Assembly: GCA_964556755.1 (NCBI GenBank)
Contig: CAZKXI010000001.1
Location: 186,001-250,000 of the forward strand
Origin: UBA4085 sp964556755
GTDB taxonomy: Bacteria > Acidobacteriota > Aminicenantia > Aminicenantales > UBA4085
Direction: 5' to 3'
DNA: 64,000 nt
Numbering within the stretch: position 1 is the first letter of the stretch; the number at the start of each line of letters is the position of its first letter. Made by a program: the position numbers and the translations under genes. Below, one piece after another: positions 51,011 through 59,914 of this stretch. Below the pieces are notes generated by a model that saw nothing but the letters and a program-made list of their open reading frames with translations, ran no database searches and was not told the origin of the DNA.

Positions 51011-52422
51011 GGACGGCCGAGGGCCCGCCGGGCGGAGTCCCGGACGATGTCCCAGGCCTGACGGACATGGCGCTCCCGGGTCAGGCGCGATCCGACCACG
51101 AAGCGGAGGGTGAACCGGCCTCCCAGGACGGTGTGGGTCAGAAAGACGCGCCCCGAGGCGTTGATGTCGTCCAGCAGGGCCCGATTCAGGCGGTCCAGGT
51201 CCGCCGCGCCGCGGCCGTCGTCAAGCCGGAAGCAGACCAGCCCGAAGGGCGAGGGGGCGGGCGCCTTGAAGCCCGGCTCGGCCTCGATCCAGGTCCGGAA
51301 GAGCCGGGCCAGGCGCTGATGCTCCCGGACCATGGCCCGCAAGCCTTCGGCGCCATAGGACCGGATGACGAACCAGAGCTTCAGGGCCCGGAAGCGGCGT
51401 CCGAGCTGGATGCCCCAGTCCCGGTAGTTCTTGACATAGGGATCGACGCCGGTCTTGAGGTACTCGGGATGGATCTCAAAGGTCCGGATGAGCGCCCCGG
51501 GATCGCGGACGAAGTAGGCCGAGCAGTCGAAGTTGGTCATCATCCACTTGTGGGGATTGAGGACGAGCGAGTCGGCCCGCTCGGCGCCGGCCAAAATCCA
51601 GCGGTTCTCGGGGCAGAGGGCGGCCGTCCCGCCGTAGGCGGCATCGACATGGAGCCAGAGGCCGTGCCGGGCGGCGACCTCTCCGATCGGCCCCAGAGGA
51701 TCGACGGCGGTGGAAGATGTCGTGCCGAGGGTAGCGGCCACGAAAGCGGGCTGGAAGCCGGCCGCCTTGTCGCGCCGGACGGCGTCCTCGAGGGCCTCCG
51801 GGACCATGGCGTAGCCGGCGTCCACCGGAACGAAGCGAAGGTTTTCGCGGCCGAAGCCGGCGATCTTGACCCCCTTCTCCAAGCTCGAGTGGGTCTCCGA
51901 GGAGGCGTAGACCGTCAAGGGACGGCGCAGGCCCTTCTCGTTGGACTCGTAGCCGGTGGCCCTCTCCCGGGCCGAGAGAAGGGCCGCCAAAGTGGCGGTG
52001 GAAGCCGTATCCTGGATGACGCCCGAGAACCCTTCGGGAAGCCCGATCATCTTCCGCAGCCAGTCCAAGACGCGGTCCTCGAGCTCGGTGGCGGCGGGGG
52101 AGGTGATCCAGCTCATGCCCTGGGCCCCCATCCCGGCCGTCAACATCTCGGCCAGGATGGATTCGGGGCTGTTGTTGGCCGGGAAATAGGCATGCCAGCC
52201 GGGGTGCTGCCAGTGGGTCATCCCGGGCATGATGATCTCGTTGAAGTCCGAGAAGATCGCCTCCATCGGCTCTCCGGTCTCGGGAGGATCGGCCGGCAGC
52301 CGCGAGGCTACGCCCCCCGGCGCCACAGCCGCCCGGACGGGACGCTCCTCGATCGTCTCGAAGTAGTCGGCCAGCCAGTCGACGAATTGGTGCCCATAGC
52401 GGCGGAATTGGGCGTTGTCCAT
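51007..52422 (-). CDS. Group II PLP-dependent decarboxylase (aromatic amino acid decarboxylase-like)
   Basis: A 471-residue enzyme of the DOPA/tryptophan decarboxylase family. HWQHPGWHAYFPANNS, ITSPAATELEDRVLDWL, GVIQDTASTATLAALLSARE, HVDAAYGGTAALCPE and the PLP-lysine motif NPHKWMMTNFDCSA (Lys near 290) are all present. GRRFRALKLWFVIRSYG near the C-terminus is the usual signature. It converts an L-amino acid, most likely Trp, Tyr or Phe, to the amine and CO2. It is a single gene with no amine-use partner nearby. Confidence 0.9.
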   Translation of the reverse strand: MDNAQFRRYGHQFVDWLADYFETIEERPVRAAVAPGGVASRLPADPPETGEPMEAIFSDFNEIIMPGMTHWQHPGWHAYFPANNSPESILAEMLTAGMGAQGMSWITSPAATELEDRVLDWLRKMIGLPEGFSGVIQDTASTATLAALLSARERATGYESNEKGLRRPLTVYASSETHSSLEKGVKIAGFGRENLRFVPVDAGYAMVPEALEDAVRRDKAAGFQPAFVAATLGTTSSTAVDPLGPIGEVAARHGLWLHVDAAYGGTAALCPENRWILAGAERADSLVLNPHKWMMTNFDCSAYFVRDPGALIRTFEIHPEYLKTGVDPYVKNYRDWGIQLGRRFRALKLWFVIRSYGAEGLRAMVREHQRLARLFRTWIEAEPGFKAPAPSPFGLVCFRLDDGRGAADLDRLNRALLDDINASGRVFLTHTVLGGRFTLRFVVGSRLTRERHVRQAWDIVRDSARRALGRP

Positions 52423-52499
52423 GGATGCCTCGCAAGCCTTTGGGATGCCGGCCGGAAGGGCGGAATTCTAGTCCAAACCGCGACATCGGTCAAAAAAGC

Positions 52500-52770
52500 G
52501 GCTCCTCGCCCCATTCCGGGAAGGGCGGTTCGGCATATCGACCACGGCTGCTTGGTTGAGCCTGCACCTGTATTCGGATCGGGCCACGGAGTCCCGGCTC
52601 GATCTTGTTGCCCCGCATCATCAAGGGGCGACCAACACGGGCTCAACCGGCGCTTCTCCGCCGTTGGCCGATACCCCGAACCGCTTGGCCTTCCCGGAAA
52701 TTGGCGAAGCACCAAAACAGAGGCTCCTCGCCCCATTCCGGGAAGCGTGGCCGGCGGCTTTTCCCGTGTT
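52500..52770. repeat. Diverged repeat cluster (two direct copies and one inverted copy)
   Basis: A 24-bp sequence beginning GGCTCCTCGCCCCATT is repeated exactly at 52500-52523 and 52722-52745. Between them, 52640-52715 is an inverted, diverged copy of 52500-52565: GCGGTTCGG pairs with CCGAACCGC, GGTTGAGCC with GGCTCAACC, and TTCCGGGAAG with CTTCCCGGAA. The result is three copies in plus-minus-plus order. Short frames through it have no recognisable product. It may belong to a genome-wide repeat family. Confidence 0.65.
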
Positions 52771-52864
52771 CGGGGCGAAATACGGCTGTTCTGCCCTCTT
52801 TACGGTCCGGATTCCGCCCTCAGGGCGCCGCAAAGCGATTTATTTGAAAAAAAGCAAAAAAGGA

Positions 52865-52894
52865 TTGCCAAGCCGATAAAAAGCATGATATAAT
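52865..52894 (+). promoter_or_regulatory. Orphan promoter with extended -10
   Basis: TTGCCA (52865-52870), an 18-bp spacer and TATAAT (52889-52894) preceded by TGA. No gene follows within 600 bp. A weak hairpin with T run lies 18-54 bp downstream. Confidence 0.55.
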
Positions 52895-52911
52895 ATTTCA
52901 TGTAGTCAGTG

Positions 52912-52948
52912 CTCGGGGGATAAAAAATCATCGGATTCGAGTTTTTTT
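52912..52948 (+). terminator. Possible terminator of a short transcript
   Basis: CTCG (52912-52915) and CGAG (52938-52941) close a weak hairpin with an AT-rich interior (GAT-AAAAA-ATC), followed by seven T. Taken with the promoter at 52865-52894 it would end a transcript of about 50 nt. The stem is marginal. The remaining DNA up to 53250 holds no gene I can support. Confidence 0.35.
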
Positions 52949-53257
52949 GTTTGTTTTCTGCTATTTAGAATAATGTTCCGATGCTGGGCCGGCCCCGCGG
53001 CCCAAGCTCCCACCTCCCCGCCACAGGCCGCCCGCAGCTCGAGGCGGGCCCGTCCGGGCCGCGAAGCGTGCAGGCCATGCAACCAAGACAGGGCCGATAG
53101 CGTTTATATCAGTGAAGTGAGCGAAATGAGGCGCCATCGAGATGACAACAGGATCGATCGCGAGGCGCACCTCCTTTTTCCCCTCCTCTAACCCTCCTTC
53201 CTCCTGACCGCCGCCCCCTCTCCCCTAAGAGGGGGCGGCTCGTCTTCTCGTCCCTGA

Positions 53258-53286
53258 TTGACAGCCGGGCTGCCGAGGTCTATCCT
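53258..53286 (+). promoter_or_regulatory. Promoter of the cobalamin riboswitch-btuB transcript
   Basis: TTGACA (53258-53263), a 17-bp spacer and TATCCT (53281-53286). The start near 53293 falls just before the riboswitch aptamer. Confidence 0.75.
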
Positions 53287-53299
53287 GTCCACGCGCGGG

Positions 53300-53470
53300 T
53301 CGACCGGAAGGCCCGCCGGGTTCGAACGAAGGGAAGTCCGTTAAGATGCGGACGCAGCCCCCGCTACTGTAATCGGGGACGAATCCCGGACGATGCCACT
53401 GCCCTCAAGCCTTGCGGCCTGAGGACGGGAAGGCCCGGGAGGAGGATGATCCGAGAGCCAGGAGACCTTC
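53300..53470 (+). promoter_or_regulatory. Cobalamin (B12) riboswitch
   Basis: The conserved core is present in order: GGGAAGTCCG (53331), the B12 box GCAGCCCCCGCTACTGTAA (53354-53372), GCCACTG (53395-53401), CGGGAAGG (about 53426) and AGCCAGGAGACC (53456-53467). The aptamer binds coenzyme B12. It lies directly before a B12 receptor gene, and a terminator follows at once, so high B12 should stop btuB transcription. Confidence 0.95.
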
Positions 53471-53484
53471 CTCGAATCCATCGA

Positions 53485-53519
53485 CCCGGCTTCGTGGGGA
53501 AGCCCGGGCGGGTTTTTTT
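53485..53519 (+). terminator. Riboswitch expression platform (intrinsic terminator)
   Basis: CCCGGCTT (53485-53492) pairs with AAGCCCGGG (53500-53508) around one bulged C, followed by GC-rich bases and seven T (53513-53519). It sits between the aptamer and the btuB ribosome site. Confidence 0.8.
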
Positions 53520-53545
53520 GAAGCGGGGGCGCGAGGAAGGTTCTC

Positions 53546-55513
53546 ATGGCTCGCCCCGCCGTCGCCCTCATCGCCGTTCTCGCCGGTCTCGGCGCTCTCC
53601 CCCTGTTCCCCCCGACCCTGTCGGCGCAAGACGCCCGGACGGCTCAGGATCCCCCCCTGCGCCACGAAGTCGTCGTCTCGGCGACGCGGATCGAGACGCC
53701 GGCCAAGGAGGTCGCCAGCTCCGTAACCGTCCTCACGCGCCGCGAGATCGACCGGGCCGGGCGGACCAGCGTTCTGGATGTCATCCAGGACGGTCTGGGC
53801 GTCGCCGCCGTCCGCGCCGGCGGACCGGGCGCGGCCGCTTCGGCCTTTCTTCGCGGGGCCAACTCCGAGCATGTCCTCGTCCTCCTCGACGGCGTGGCCC
53901 TCAACGATCCGATGAACCCCTCGCGCTCCTACGACCTGTCCCATCTGACCCTGGACAACGTCGAGCGGATCGAGATCCTGCGCGGCCCGCAGAGCACGCT
54001 GTACGGGTCGGACGCCCTCGCCGGGGTCATCAACATCGTCTCCCGCCGCGGCGAGGGCCGGCCGGCCGTGGCCCTCGAGGCATCGGGCGGGTCCTACGGC
54101 TCGTGGCGCGGCGCCGCCGCCGTCTCGGGCGGCGCCGGCCGCCTGTCCTATTCCTTCGGCCTTTCGCGCTACCAGACGGCCGGGCTGTCGGCGGCTTCGA
54201 CCGAGTACGCCGGCAACAGCGAGGCCGACGGATACCGCAACGCCACCCTGTCCGGCCAGCTCGGCTGGGCCTTCTCGCCCACGGCCGAGGCCGCGATCGT
54301 CGTCCGGGCGGTCGAGGCGCGCACCGCCATCGACGGATTCGGAGGCCCCTATGGGGACGATCCGAACAGCCTCCAGGACTATCGCTCGCTTCTGCTCTCG
54401 GCCCGCGGCCGGGCTCTGCTCCTCGGCGGCCGCTGGGAGATCAAGGCCGCGGCCTCGCACCTCGGCTCCGGGCGCGACAACGACAATCCCGTCGACGACC
54501 TGCATCCCGCCGACTCCGAGATCGGGACGTTCCGCAGCCGGCTGGCCAAGCTCGACGTCCAGAACAACATCTTCCTCTCCGGATCGCAGACTCTGACCTT
54601 CGGCGGCGACTGGCAGCGCGAGAGCGGCGAGTCGTCCTACTTCTCCGAGAGCGCCTGGGGACCCTACGAGAGCGCTTTCCCCGGCCGCCGGGCGGAGCGG
54701 GTGGGCTTGTTCGCCCAGGACCAGATCCGGATCGGCGGCCTCTTCTTCGCCACCGCCGGACTCCGGCTGGACGACCACAGCCGGACGGGGACGGCGCTGA
54801 CCTGGCGCGTCGCCCCGGCCCTGGCCGTCGAGGCGACCGGGACGCGGCTGAAAGCCACGATCGGCACGGGATTCAAGTCGCCCTCGCTCTATCAGCTCTA
54901 CGCGCCCGGCACGGCCTGGGGGGCGATCGGCAACGAAGGCCTGCGGCCCGAGCGGAGCACCGGATGGGACGCCGGGATCGAGCAGGAGTGGGCGGAGGGG
55001 CGCTGGCAGGCCGGCCTGACCCGGTTCCGCAGCGACTTCCGGGACCTGATCGACTACGACTACGCCCTCGGCTACGTCAATATCGGCCGGGCCCGGACCC
55101 AGGGCTGGGAGGCTTTTCTCAGGCTCAGGCCTTCGCCAGCCGCCGACATCCGCCTCTCCTACACCCGGATGGACGCCCGCGATCTGGACGACGGGACGGC
55201 CCTGCCCCGCCGGCCCCGGGACAAAGCCTCGGTCGAGGCCTTCTGGCGGCCCTTCCCGAGGTGGGAGGCCCGCCTCGCGGCGGCCTTCATCGGCGACCGG
55301 CCCGATCGGGACTACGCCTCCGCGGGCTACCCGGCCGTGACCCTCCGCGACTACTTCCTGGCCGATGCCGACATAGCCTACCAGGCCGGGCCCCGGACGC
55401 GCGTCTTTGTGCGCATCGACAACCTCTTGGACGAGCGCTACGAGACGGTCTTCGGCTACGGGACGCCGCGGCTCTCGGCTTACGCCGGCCTGCGCGTCGG
55501 GTTCGGGAAATAG
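53546..55513 (+). CDS. btuB: TonB-dependent outer-membrane cobalamin receptor
   Basis: A 655-residue beta-barrel receptor. After a signal peptide (ending LSAQDAR) comes the TonB box-like HEVVVSATRIETP, the plug domain (SSVTVLTRREIDRAG, AFLRGANSEHVLVLLDGVALND, VERIEILRGPQSTLYGSDALAGVINIVS) and a barrel of about 20 strands ending in GLRVGFGK with a C-terminal region typical of BtuB. It takes up cobalamin or corrinoids with energy from TonB. The upstream riboswitch makes B12 the likely ligand. GAGGAAGG precedes the start. No btuFCD genes are in the window. Confidence 0.93.
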   Translation: MARPAVALIAVLAGLGALPLFPPTLSAQDARTAQDPPLRHEVVVSATRIETPAKEVASSVTVLTRREIDRAGRTSVLDVIQDGLGVAAVRAGGPGAAASAFLRGANSEHVLVLLDGVALNDPMNPSRSYDLSHLTLDNVERIEILRGPQSTLYGSDALAGVINIVSRRGEGRPAVALEASGGSYGSWRGAAAVSGGAGRLSYSFGLSRYQTAGLSAASTEYAGNSEADGYRNATLSGQLGWAFSPTAEAAIVVRAVEARTAIDGFGGPYGDDPNSLQDYRSLLLSARGRALLLGGRWEIKAAASHLGSGRDNDNPVDDLHPADSEIGTFRSRLAKLDVQNNIFLSGSQTLTFGGDWQRESGESSYFSESAWGPYESAFPGRRAERVGLFAQDQIRIGGLFFATAGLRLDDHSRTGTALTWRVAPALAVEATGTRLKATIGTGFKSPSLYQLYAPGTAWGAIGNEGLRPERSTGWDAGIEQEWAEGRWQAGLTRFRSDFRDLIDYDYALGYVNIGRARTQGWEAFLRLRPSPAADIRLSYTRMDARDLDDGTALPRRPRDKASVEAFWRPFPRWEARLAAAFIGDRPDRDYASAGYPAVTLRDYFLADADIAYQAGPRTRVFVRIDNLLDERYETVFGYGTPRLSAYAGLRVGFGK

Positions 55514-55550
55514 GGCTTTCCCCGCTCTCCTTCAGCTCAGAGGGGCGCCG

Positions 55551-56120
55551 TCAGCCGAGGTGTTCGACGAGGATCTTGGCGGCGATGCCGAGCAGGATGA
55601 GGCCGCCGGCGATCTCGGCGCCCCGGCCGGCCCAGCGGCCCGCCAGCGGGCCCAGCTTGGCGCCGACGGCGGTCAGAAGGAAGGCCACCGCCCCGATGAC
55701 GACGGCGGGGTAGATGACGGAGGCGCCCAGCGCCGCCAGGCTCAGGCCGGTCGCCAGGGCGTCGATGCTGGTGGCCAGCGACAGGACCAGCAGCCGGCCG
55801 CCGCGGGTCGGATCGGGGCAGGCCGCGCCCGAGGCCGCGCTCTCCCTGCGCTCGAAAGACTCGAGGATCATCTTGCCGCCGACGAAGACCAAAAGCCCGG
55901 CCGCGACCCAGTGATCGAAGCCCTGGATCAGGCCGGCCACGGAACGCCCGGCGACCCAGCCGATGAGGGGCATGGCGAATTGGAAGAGGCCGAAGCTCCC
56001 GGCCAGCCGAAGCGTCTGCCGGGGCGAGCAGCCCCGCAGGCTCAGCCCGACGCCCAGGGCCACGGCGAAGGCGTCCATGGCCAGAGCCACGGCAATGCCC
56101 AGGACGACGAGGAAGCTCAT
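55551..56120 (-). CDS. mntP: Manganese efflux pump MntP
   Basis: This 189-residue protein has six membrane helices in two three-helix repeats. AVALAMDAFAVALGVGL and LATSIDALATGLSLAALG carry the paired Asp of the MntP family that line the manganese path. It exports Mn(II) from the cytoplasm. It stands alone on the minus strand between btuB and uvrA. No yybP-ykoY riboswitch is visible in the short upstream gap. Length is normal. Confidence 0.9.
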   Translation of the reverse strand: MSFLVVLGIAVALAMDAFAVALGVGLSLRGCSPRQTLRLAGSFGLFQFAMPLIGWVAGRSVAGLIQGFDHWVAAGLLVFVGGKMILESFERRESAASGAACPDPTRGGRLLVLSLATSIDALATGLSLAALGASVIYPAVVIGAVAFLLTAVGAKLGPLAGRWAGRGAEIAGGLILLGIAAKILVEHLG

Positions 56121-56161
56121 GGGGCCCTACTCTACCAAAATCACCCCCCTCCCGCATCTTC

Positions 56162-56170
56162 TGATATAAT
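56162..56170 (+). promoter_or_regulatory. Extended -10 promoter of uvrA
   Basis: TGATATAAT: a perfect TATAAT with TG extension, only 10 bp before the uvrA ATG. The transcript would have a leader of a few nt or none, and no ribosome site is visible. Confidence 0.6.
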
Positions 56171-56180
56171 ATCGGGCTTC

Positions 56181-58892
56181 ATGGGCGAGAGCATCGTTCT
56201 CCGGGGAGTCCGCGTCCACAACCTCAAGGGCGTCGACGTGGACGTGCCGCTGGACAAGCTCGTCGTCGTCACCGGCGTCAGCGGCTCGGGCAAGTCCAGC
56301 CTGGCCTTCGACACCCTCTACGCCGAAGGCCAGCGCCGCTATATCGAATCGCTCTCCTCCTATGCCCGCCAGTTCCTGGAGCGGATGGACAAGCCCGAAG
56401 CCGACCAGATCGAAGGCCTGCCGCCGGCCGTGGCCATCCAGCAGCGGACGTCCACCAAGAACCCCCGCTCGACGGTGGCCACGGTCACCGAGACCTACGA
56501 CTATCTGAGAGTCCTCTTCGCCCGGATCGGCAAGGTCCATTGCCTGCAATGCGGCCGCCCCGTGGCCCGCGACACCATCGACGGCATGGCCGAGACGCTG
56601 CTGCGGGAGGCCCCCGGCGCCCGGGTGACGGTCAGCTTCGCCTGGCCGGGCGAGAAGGGGCTGGCCCCGCTGAAGAAGCTGGGCTTCTACCGCCTGATCC
56701 GCGGCGGCGGGATCGTCTCCTTCGAGGAGGCCTCCTTCGACAAGGCCGAGACCCTGGCCGTGTTCGTCGATCGGACCGTCCTGGACCCGGCCGACCGCGA
56801 CCGGCTGGTCGACTCCCTGGAGCTCGGCCTCAAGCACGGCGGCGGGAGAATCCGGGTCGAAGCCGAGGACGGCCGCGCCTGGCCGTTCTCCGACAAGCTC
56901 GAGTGCAAGGAATGCGGCCTCCCCTACGAGGATCCCTTCCCCAACCTCTTCTCCTTCAACAACCCCCACGGCGCCTGCCCCGACTGCCACGGCTTCGGCG
57001 ACCTGGCGGTGATCGACCTCGAGAAGGTCGTGCCGGACGACTCGCTGTCCCTGAAGGACGGGGCCATCGAGCCCTGGACCAAGCCCGTCTCCAAGGGCGT
57101 GATGAAGGAGATGCTGCGGGCGGCCCGCCGGCGCGGCGTTCCGATCGACGCGCCCTTCGGCAAGCTGTCCCAGGCCGACCGGGACTTCATCATGGACGGG
57201 GACGGCGAGTGGTACGGCATCAAGGGCTTCTTCGACTGGCTGCAGACCCGCAAGTACAAGGTCCAAGTCCGCGTCTTCCTCAGCCGCTACCGCAAGTACG
57301 TGCCCTGCCCGGCCTGCGGCCAGACCCGCCTCAACCCGCGGGCTCTGAGCGTCAGGGTCGGCGGCCTCTCGATCGGCGACGTCGTCCGCCTGACCGTCCA
57401 GAAGGCCCAGGCCTTCTTCGCCGGCCTGGTCCTCCCTCCGGCCGAGGCCCAGGTGGCCGAGAAGCTTCTGGCCGAGATCCTCGGCCGCCTGAGGTTCCTG
57501 CTCGAGGTCGGGCTGGACTACATCTCGCTGGACCGGATGACCTTCACCTTGAGCGGCGGGGAGGCGCAGCGCATCAGCCTGGCGGCCGCCCTGAGCTCCA
57601 GCCTGGTCGGCACGCTGTTCGTCCTGGATGAGCCCTCGGTCGGCCTCCATCCCCGCGACAACGGCCGCCTCATCCAGATCCTCCGCTCCCTCAAGGACGT
57701 CGGCAACACCGTCCTGGTCGTGGAGCACGAGCCGGAGATCGTCCGGGCCGCCGACCACGTCATCGACCTGGGGCCGCGGGCCGGCGAGCACGGCGGCGAG
57801 ATCCAGTTCGCCGGGCCGCGGCAGGAATTCTTCGCCGGCTCGGATTCGCTGACCGCCCGCTACCTGCGCGGGGAGAAGTCCGTCCCCCGGCCCCGGGCCC
57901 GCCGCAAGCCCGACCGCTTCCTCCTCATCCGCGACGCCCACAAGCACAACCTCAAGCACCTGGACGTCCGCCTGCCCCTGGGCGTCTTCGCCTGCCTGAC
58001 CGGCGTATCCGGATCGGGCAAGAGCACCCTGCTGCACGACATCCTCTACCGGGGCTGGGCCGGCGAAGGTCGCGGCGGCTGGGCCGAGATCCGCGGCCTG
58101 GAGTTCATCGACAAGATGGTCCTGGTCGATCAGTCGCCCCTGAGCGCCTCGCCCCGCTCCATCCCGGCCACCTACACCAAGGCCATGGACGGCATCCGCG
58201 ACCTGTTCAGCCAGACCCGGGAGGCCAAGGCCCGCGGCTTCCGGCCGGGCGACTTCTCCTTCAACACCAAGGGCGGCCGCTGCGAGGAGTGCGAGGGGGC
58301 CGGCCGCCAGGTCGTGGAGATGCAGTTCCTCAGCGACGTGACCCTGGTCTGCGAGGCCTGCGGCGGCCGACGCTTCAAGCCCGAGATCCTGGATATCCGC
58401 TACAAGGACCGGTCGATCGACGCCGTCCTGCACATGACCGTGGAGGACGCCCTGGAGTTCTTCTCCGACCGGCCGGACATCGTCCGCCGGATCAAGCCCC
58501 TGGCCGCCGTCGGCCTGGGCTACCTCCGCCTGGGCCAGCCGACCACGACCCTCTCCGGGGGCGAGCTGCAGCGGATCAAGCTGGCCTACCACCTGATCCA
58601 CGAGCGCGACGGCCGGGTCCTCTACCTCTTCGACGAGCCGACCATCGGGCTCCACCCGGACGACGTGGCCTGGCTCCTGCGGGCCTTCCAGAAGCTGGTC
58701 GACGAGGGCCACTCGCTGATCGTCATCGAGCACAACCTGGATGTCATCCAGTCGGCCGACTACGTCGTCGACCTGGGTCCCGAGGGGGGCGACCGGGGGG
58801 GCGAGATCGTGGCCCAGGGGACGCCCGAGGAAGTCGCCCGCTCGAAGCGGTCGGCCACGGCCCGCTACCTGCGGGCCGTCCTGGCCGATTGA
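56181..58892 (+). CDS. uvrA: Excinuclease ABC subunit A
   Basis: This 903-residue DNA damage-recognition ATPase of nucleotide excision repair has two ABC modules. The first has Walker A GVSGSGKSSLAFDT (near residue 32) and signature LSGGEAQRISLAAAL; the second has GVSGSGKSTLLHD (near 610) and LSGGELQRIKLA. Two zinc modules are visible: CKEC...CPDC and CEEC...CEAC. The UvrB-binding and insertion regions are present. It is slightly shorter than the usual 940. The ATG at 56181 follows a -10 element after 10 bp, so it may be read from a leaderless transcript. Confidence 0.94.
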   Translation: MGESIVLRGVRVHNLKGVDVDVPLDKLVVVTGVSGSGKSSLAFDTLYAEGQRRYIESLSSYARQFLERMDKPEADQIEGLPPAVAIQQRTSTKNPRSTVATVTETYDYLRVLFARIGKVHCLQCGRPVARDTIDGMAETLLREAPGARVTVSFAWPGEKGLAPLKKLGFYRLIRGGGIVSFEEASFDKAETLAVFVDRTVLDPADRDRLVDSLELGLKHGGGRIRVEAEDGRAWPFSDKLECKECGLPYEDPFPNLFSFNNPHGACPDCHGFGDLAVIDLEKVVPDDSLSLKDGAIEPWTKPVSKGVMKEMLRAARRRGVPIDAPFGKLSQADRDFIMDGDGEWYGIKGFFDWLQTRKYKVQVRVFLSRYRKYVPCPACGQTRLNPRALSVRVGGLSIGDVVRLTVQKAQAFFAGLVLPPAEAQVAEKLLAEILGRLRFLLEVGLDYISLDRMTFTLSGGEAQRISLAAALSSSLVGTLFVLDEPSVGLHPRDNGRLIQILRSLKDVGNTVLVVEHEPEIVRAADHVIDLGPRAGEHGGEIQFAGPRQEFFAGSDSLTARYLRGEKSVPRPRARRKPDRFLLIRDAHKHNLKHLDVRLPLGVFACLTGVSGSGKSTLLHDILYRGWAGEGRGGWAEIRGLEFIDKMVLVDQSPLSASPRSIPATYTKAMDGIRDLFSQTREAKARGFRPGDFSFNTKGGRCEECEGAGRQVVEMQFLSDVTLVCEACGGRRFKPEILDIRYKDRSIDAVLHMTVEDALEFFSDRPDIVRRIKPLAAVGLGYLRLGQPTTTLSGGELQRIKLAYHLIHERDGRVLYLFDEPTIGLHPDDVAWLLRAFQKLVDEGHSLIVIEHNLDVIQSADYVVDLGPEGGDRGGEIVAQGTPEEVARSKRSATARYLRAVLAD

Positions 58893-58924
58893 CTCGCCGC
58901 GAACAGCTGTGCTATATCCCGGCC

Positions 58925-59647
58925 ATGAGCCGCTCCGCCCGCCGGATCGCCAAGAGTCTGCCGCTCTACCTGATCATGATCGCCGCCTCGCTGGCCCTGC
59001 TGGGGCTGGAGCGGCTGACCCACTTCGAGTTCCTCTATCACCTGGCCGCCATCCCGCTGGACATCCTGATCGCCGTCTTCATCGTCGAGAAGTACCTGGA
59101 GCGGCACGAGACCCGGGAGCGGCGCCGCCACCTGATGTACATCAAGAGCACCATGTTCCGGGCCGACATGCGGACCCTGTTCATCGCCAACTTCCACGCC
59201 CTCAAGAGGCCGGCCCTGACCATGGCCCGGATCCGGTCCGCTTCGGCCGAGCAGCTGCGGGCCATGCGGGCCGAGGCGGCCACCGTCGAGTACAAGTCCG
59301 TGGAGGCCATGGAGCCGGTGATCATGGAGTACGTCAAGGCCGAGCGGGTCTGGCAGACCTTCCTGCAGCGGGCCATCGAGAACGCCTTCGAGGAGGTCTT
59401 CCTGAGGATGATCGAGATCCTCCACTTCCTCTACGACGTCAAGCTCTTCAAGGAGAACAACCCCGACAAGCTCTTCATCCGGGAGGCGGAGAGGCGGGAG
59501 CCTCTGATGCGCAAAGCGGTCAAGGTCCTCCACGACGGCATCCTGTCCTTCCTGGACTACGCCATCGAGCTGAAGGAGAAGACGCCGGAGATGTTCGACG
59601 AGGTGATGGCCGACTACGAGATGACCGAGCTGATCAAGGGCAATTAG
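58925..59647 (+). CDS. Hypothetical membrane protein with coiled cytoplasmic domain
   Basis: A 240-residue protein. Two hydrophobic segments lie near the N-terminus (LPLYLIMIAASLALLGLE and LAAIPLDILIAVFIVEKYL). The remaining 180 residues are strongly helical and charged, rich in Glu, Lys, Arg and Met (RRRHLMYIKSTMF, AIENAFEEVFLRMIEILHF). I do not recognise a family. It starts 32 bp after uvrA on the same strand and may be cotranscribed. Nothing in the sequence points to a catalytic role. Confidence 0.65.
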   Translation: MSRSARRIAKSLPLYLIMIAASLALLGLERLTHFEFLYHLAAIPLDILIAVFIVEKYLERHETRERRRHLMYIKSTMFRADMRTLFIANFHALKRPALTMARIRSASAEQLRAMRAEAATVEYKSVEAMEPVIMEYVKAERVWQTFLQRAIENAFEEVFLRMIEILHFLYDVKLFKENNPDKLFIREAERREPLMRKAVKVLHDGILSFLDYAIELKEKTPEMFDEVMADYEMTELIKGN

Positions 59648-59648
59648 C

Positions 59649-59900
59649 TCAGCGGCCGGAGATCTGGACGGGCGGCGGGGGCGGCGCGGGCTCGCCGGAC
59701 CGGCGCGGGCGCCGGCGCCCGAAGTGGGCCAGCCAGTAGCCGGCGAAGAAGCCGGCGAAGAAGACGAACGGGACCAGGATGATCTGGGACATGGCGATCT
59801 TCCAGAAGAAGATCCGGTAGGTGACCACTTGGGTGTTCTGGACGGCCAGGACGACCAGCAGCGCCGCCAGGATGATGAGGACCAGGTATTTCGGCTTCAT
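59649..59900 (-). CDS. LapA-domain (DUF1049) membrane protein
   Basis: An 83-residue protein with two membrane helices: KYLVLIILAALLVVLAVQN followed by VVTYRIFFWKIAMSQIILVPFVFFAGFFAGYWL. This is the LapA/DUF1049 pattern (short turn with NTQxVxxxFF). A basic and proline-rich tail (RRRPRRSG, then PPPPP) follows. LapA proteins help assemble LPS in E. coli; that role is not shown here. It lies 14 bp after corA on the same strand. Confidence 0.8.
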   Translation of the reverse strand: MKPKYLVLIILAALLVVLAVQNTQVVTYRIFFWKIAMSQIILVPFVFFAGFFAGYWLAHFGRRRPRRSGEPAPPPPPVQISGR

Positions 59901-59914
59901 GCTCCCTCTCCCTC

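Noticed and set aside
52308..52879. Short frames across the repeat cluster as small genes
   Set aside because: They run through diverged repeat copies on both strands, lack ribosome sites and show no codon bias.
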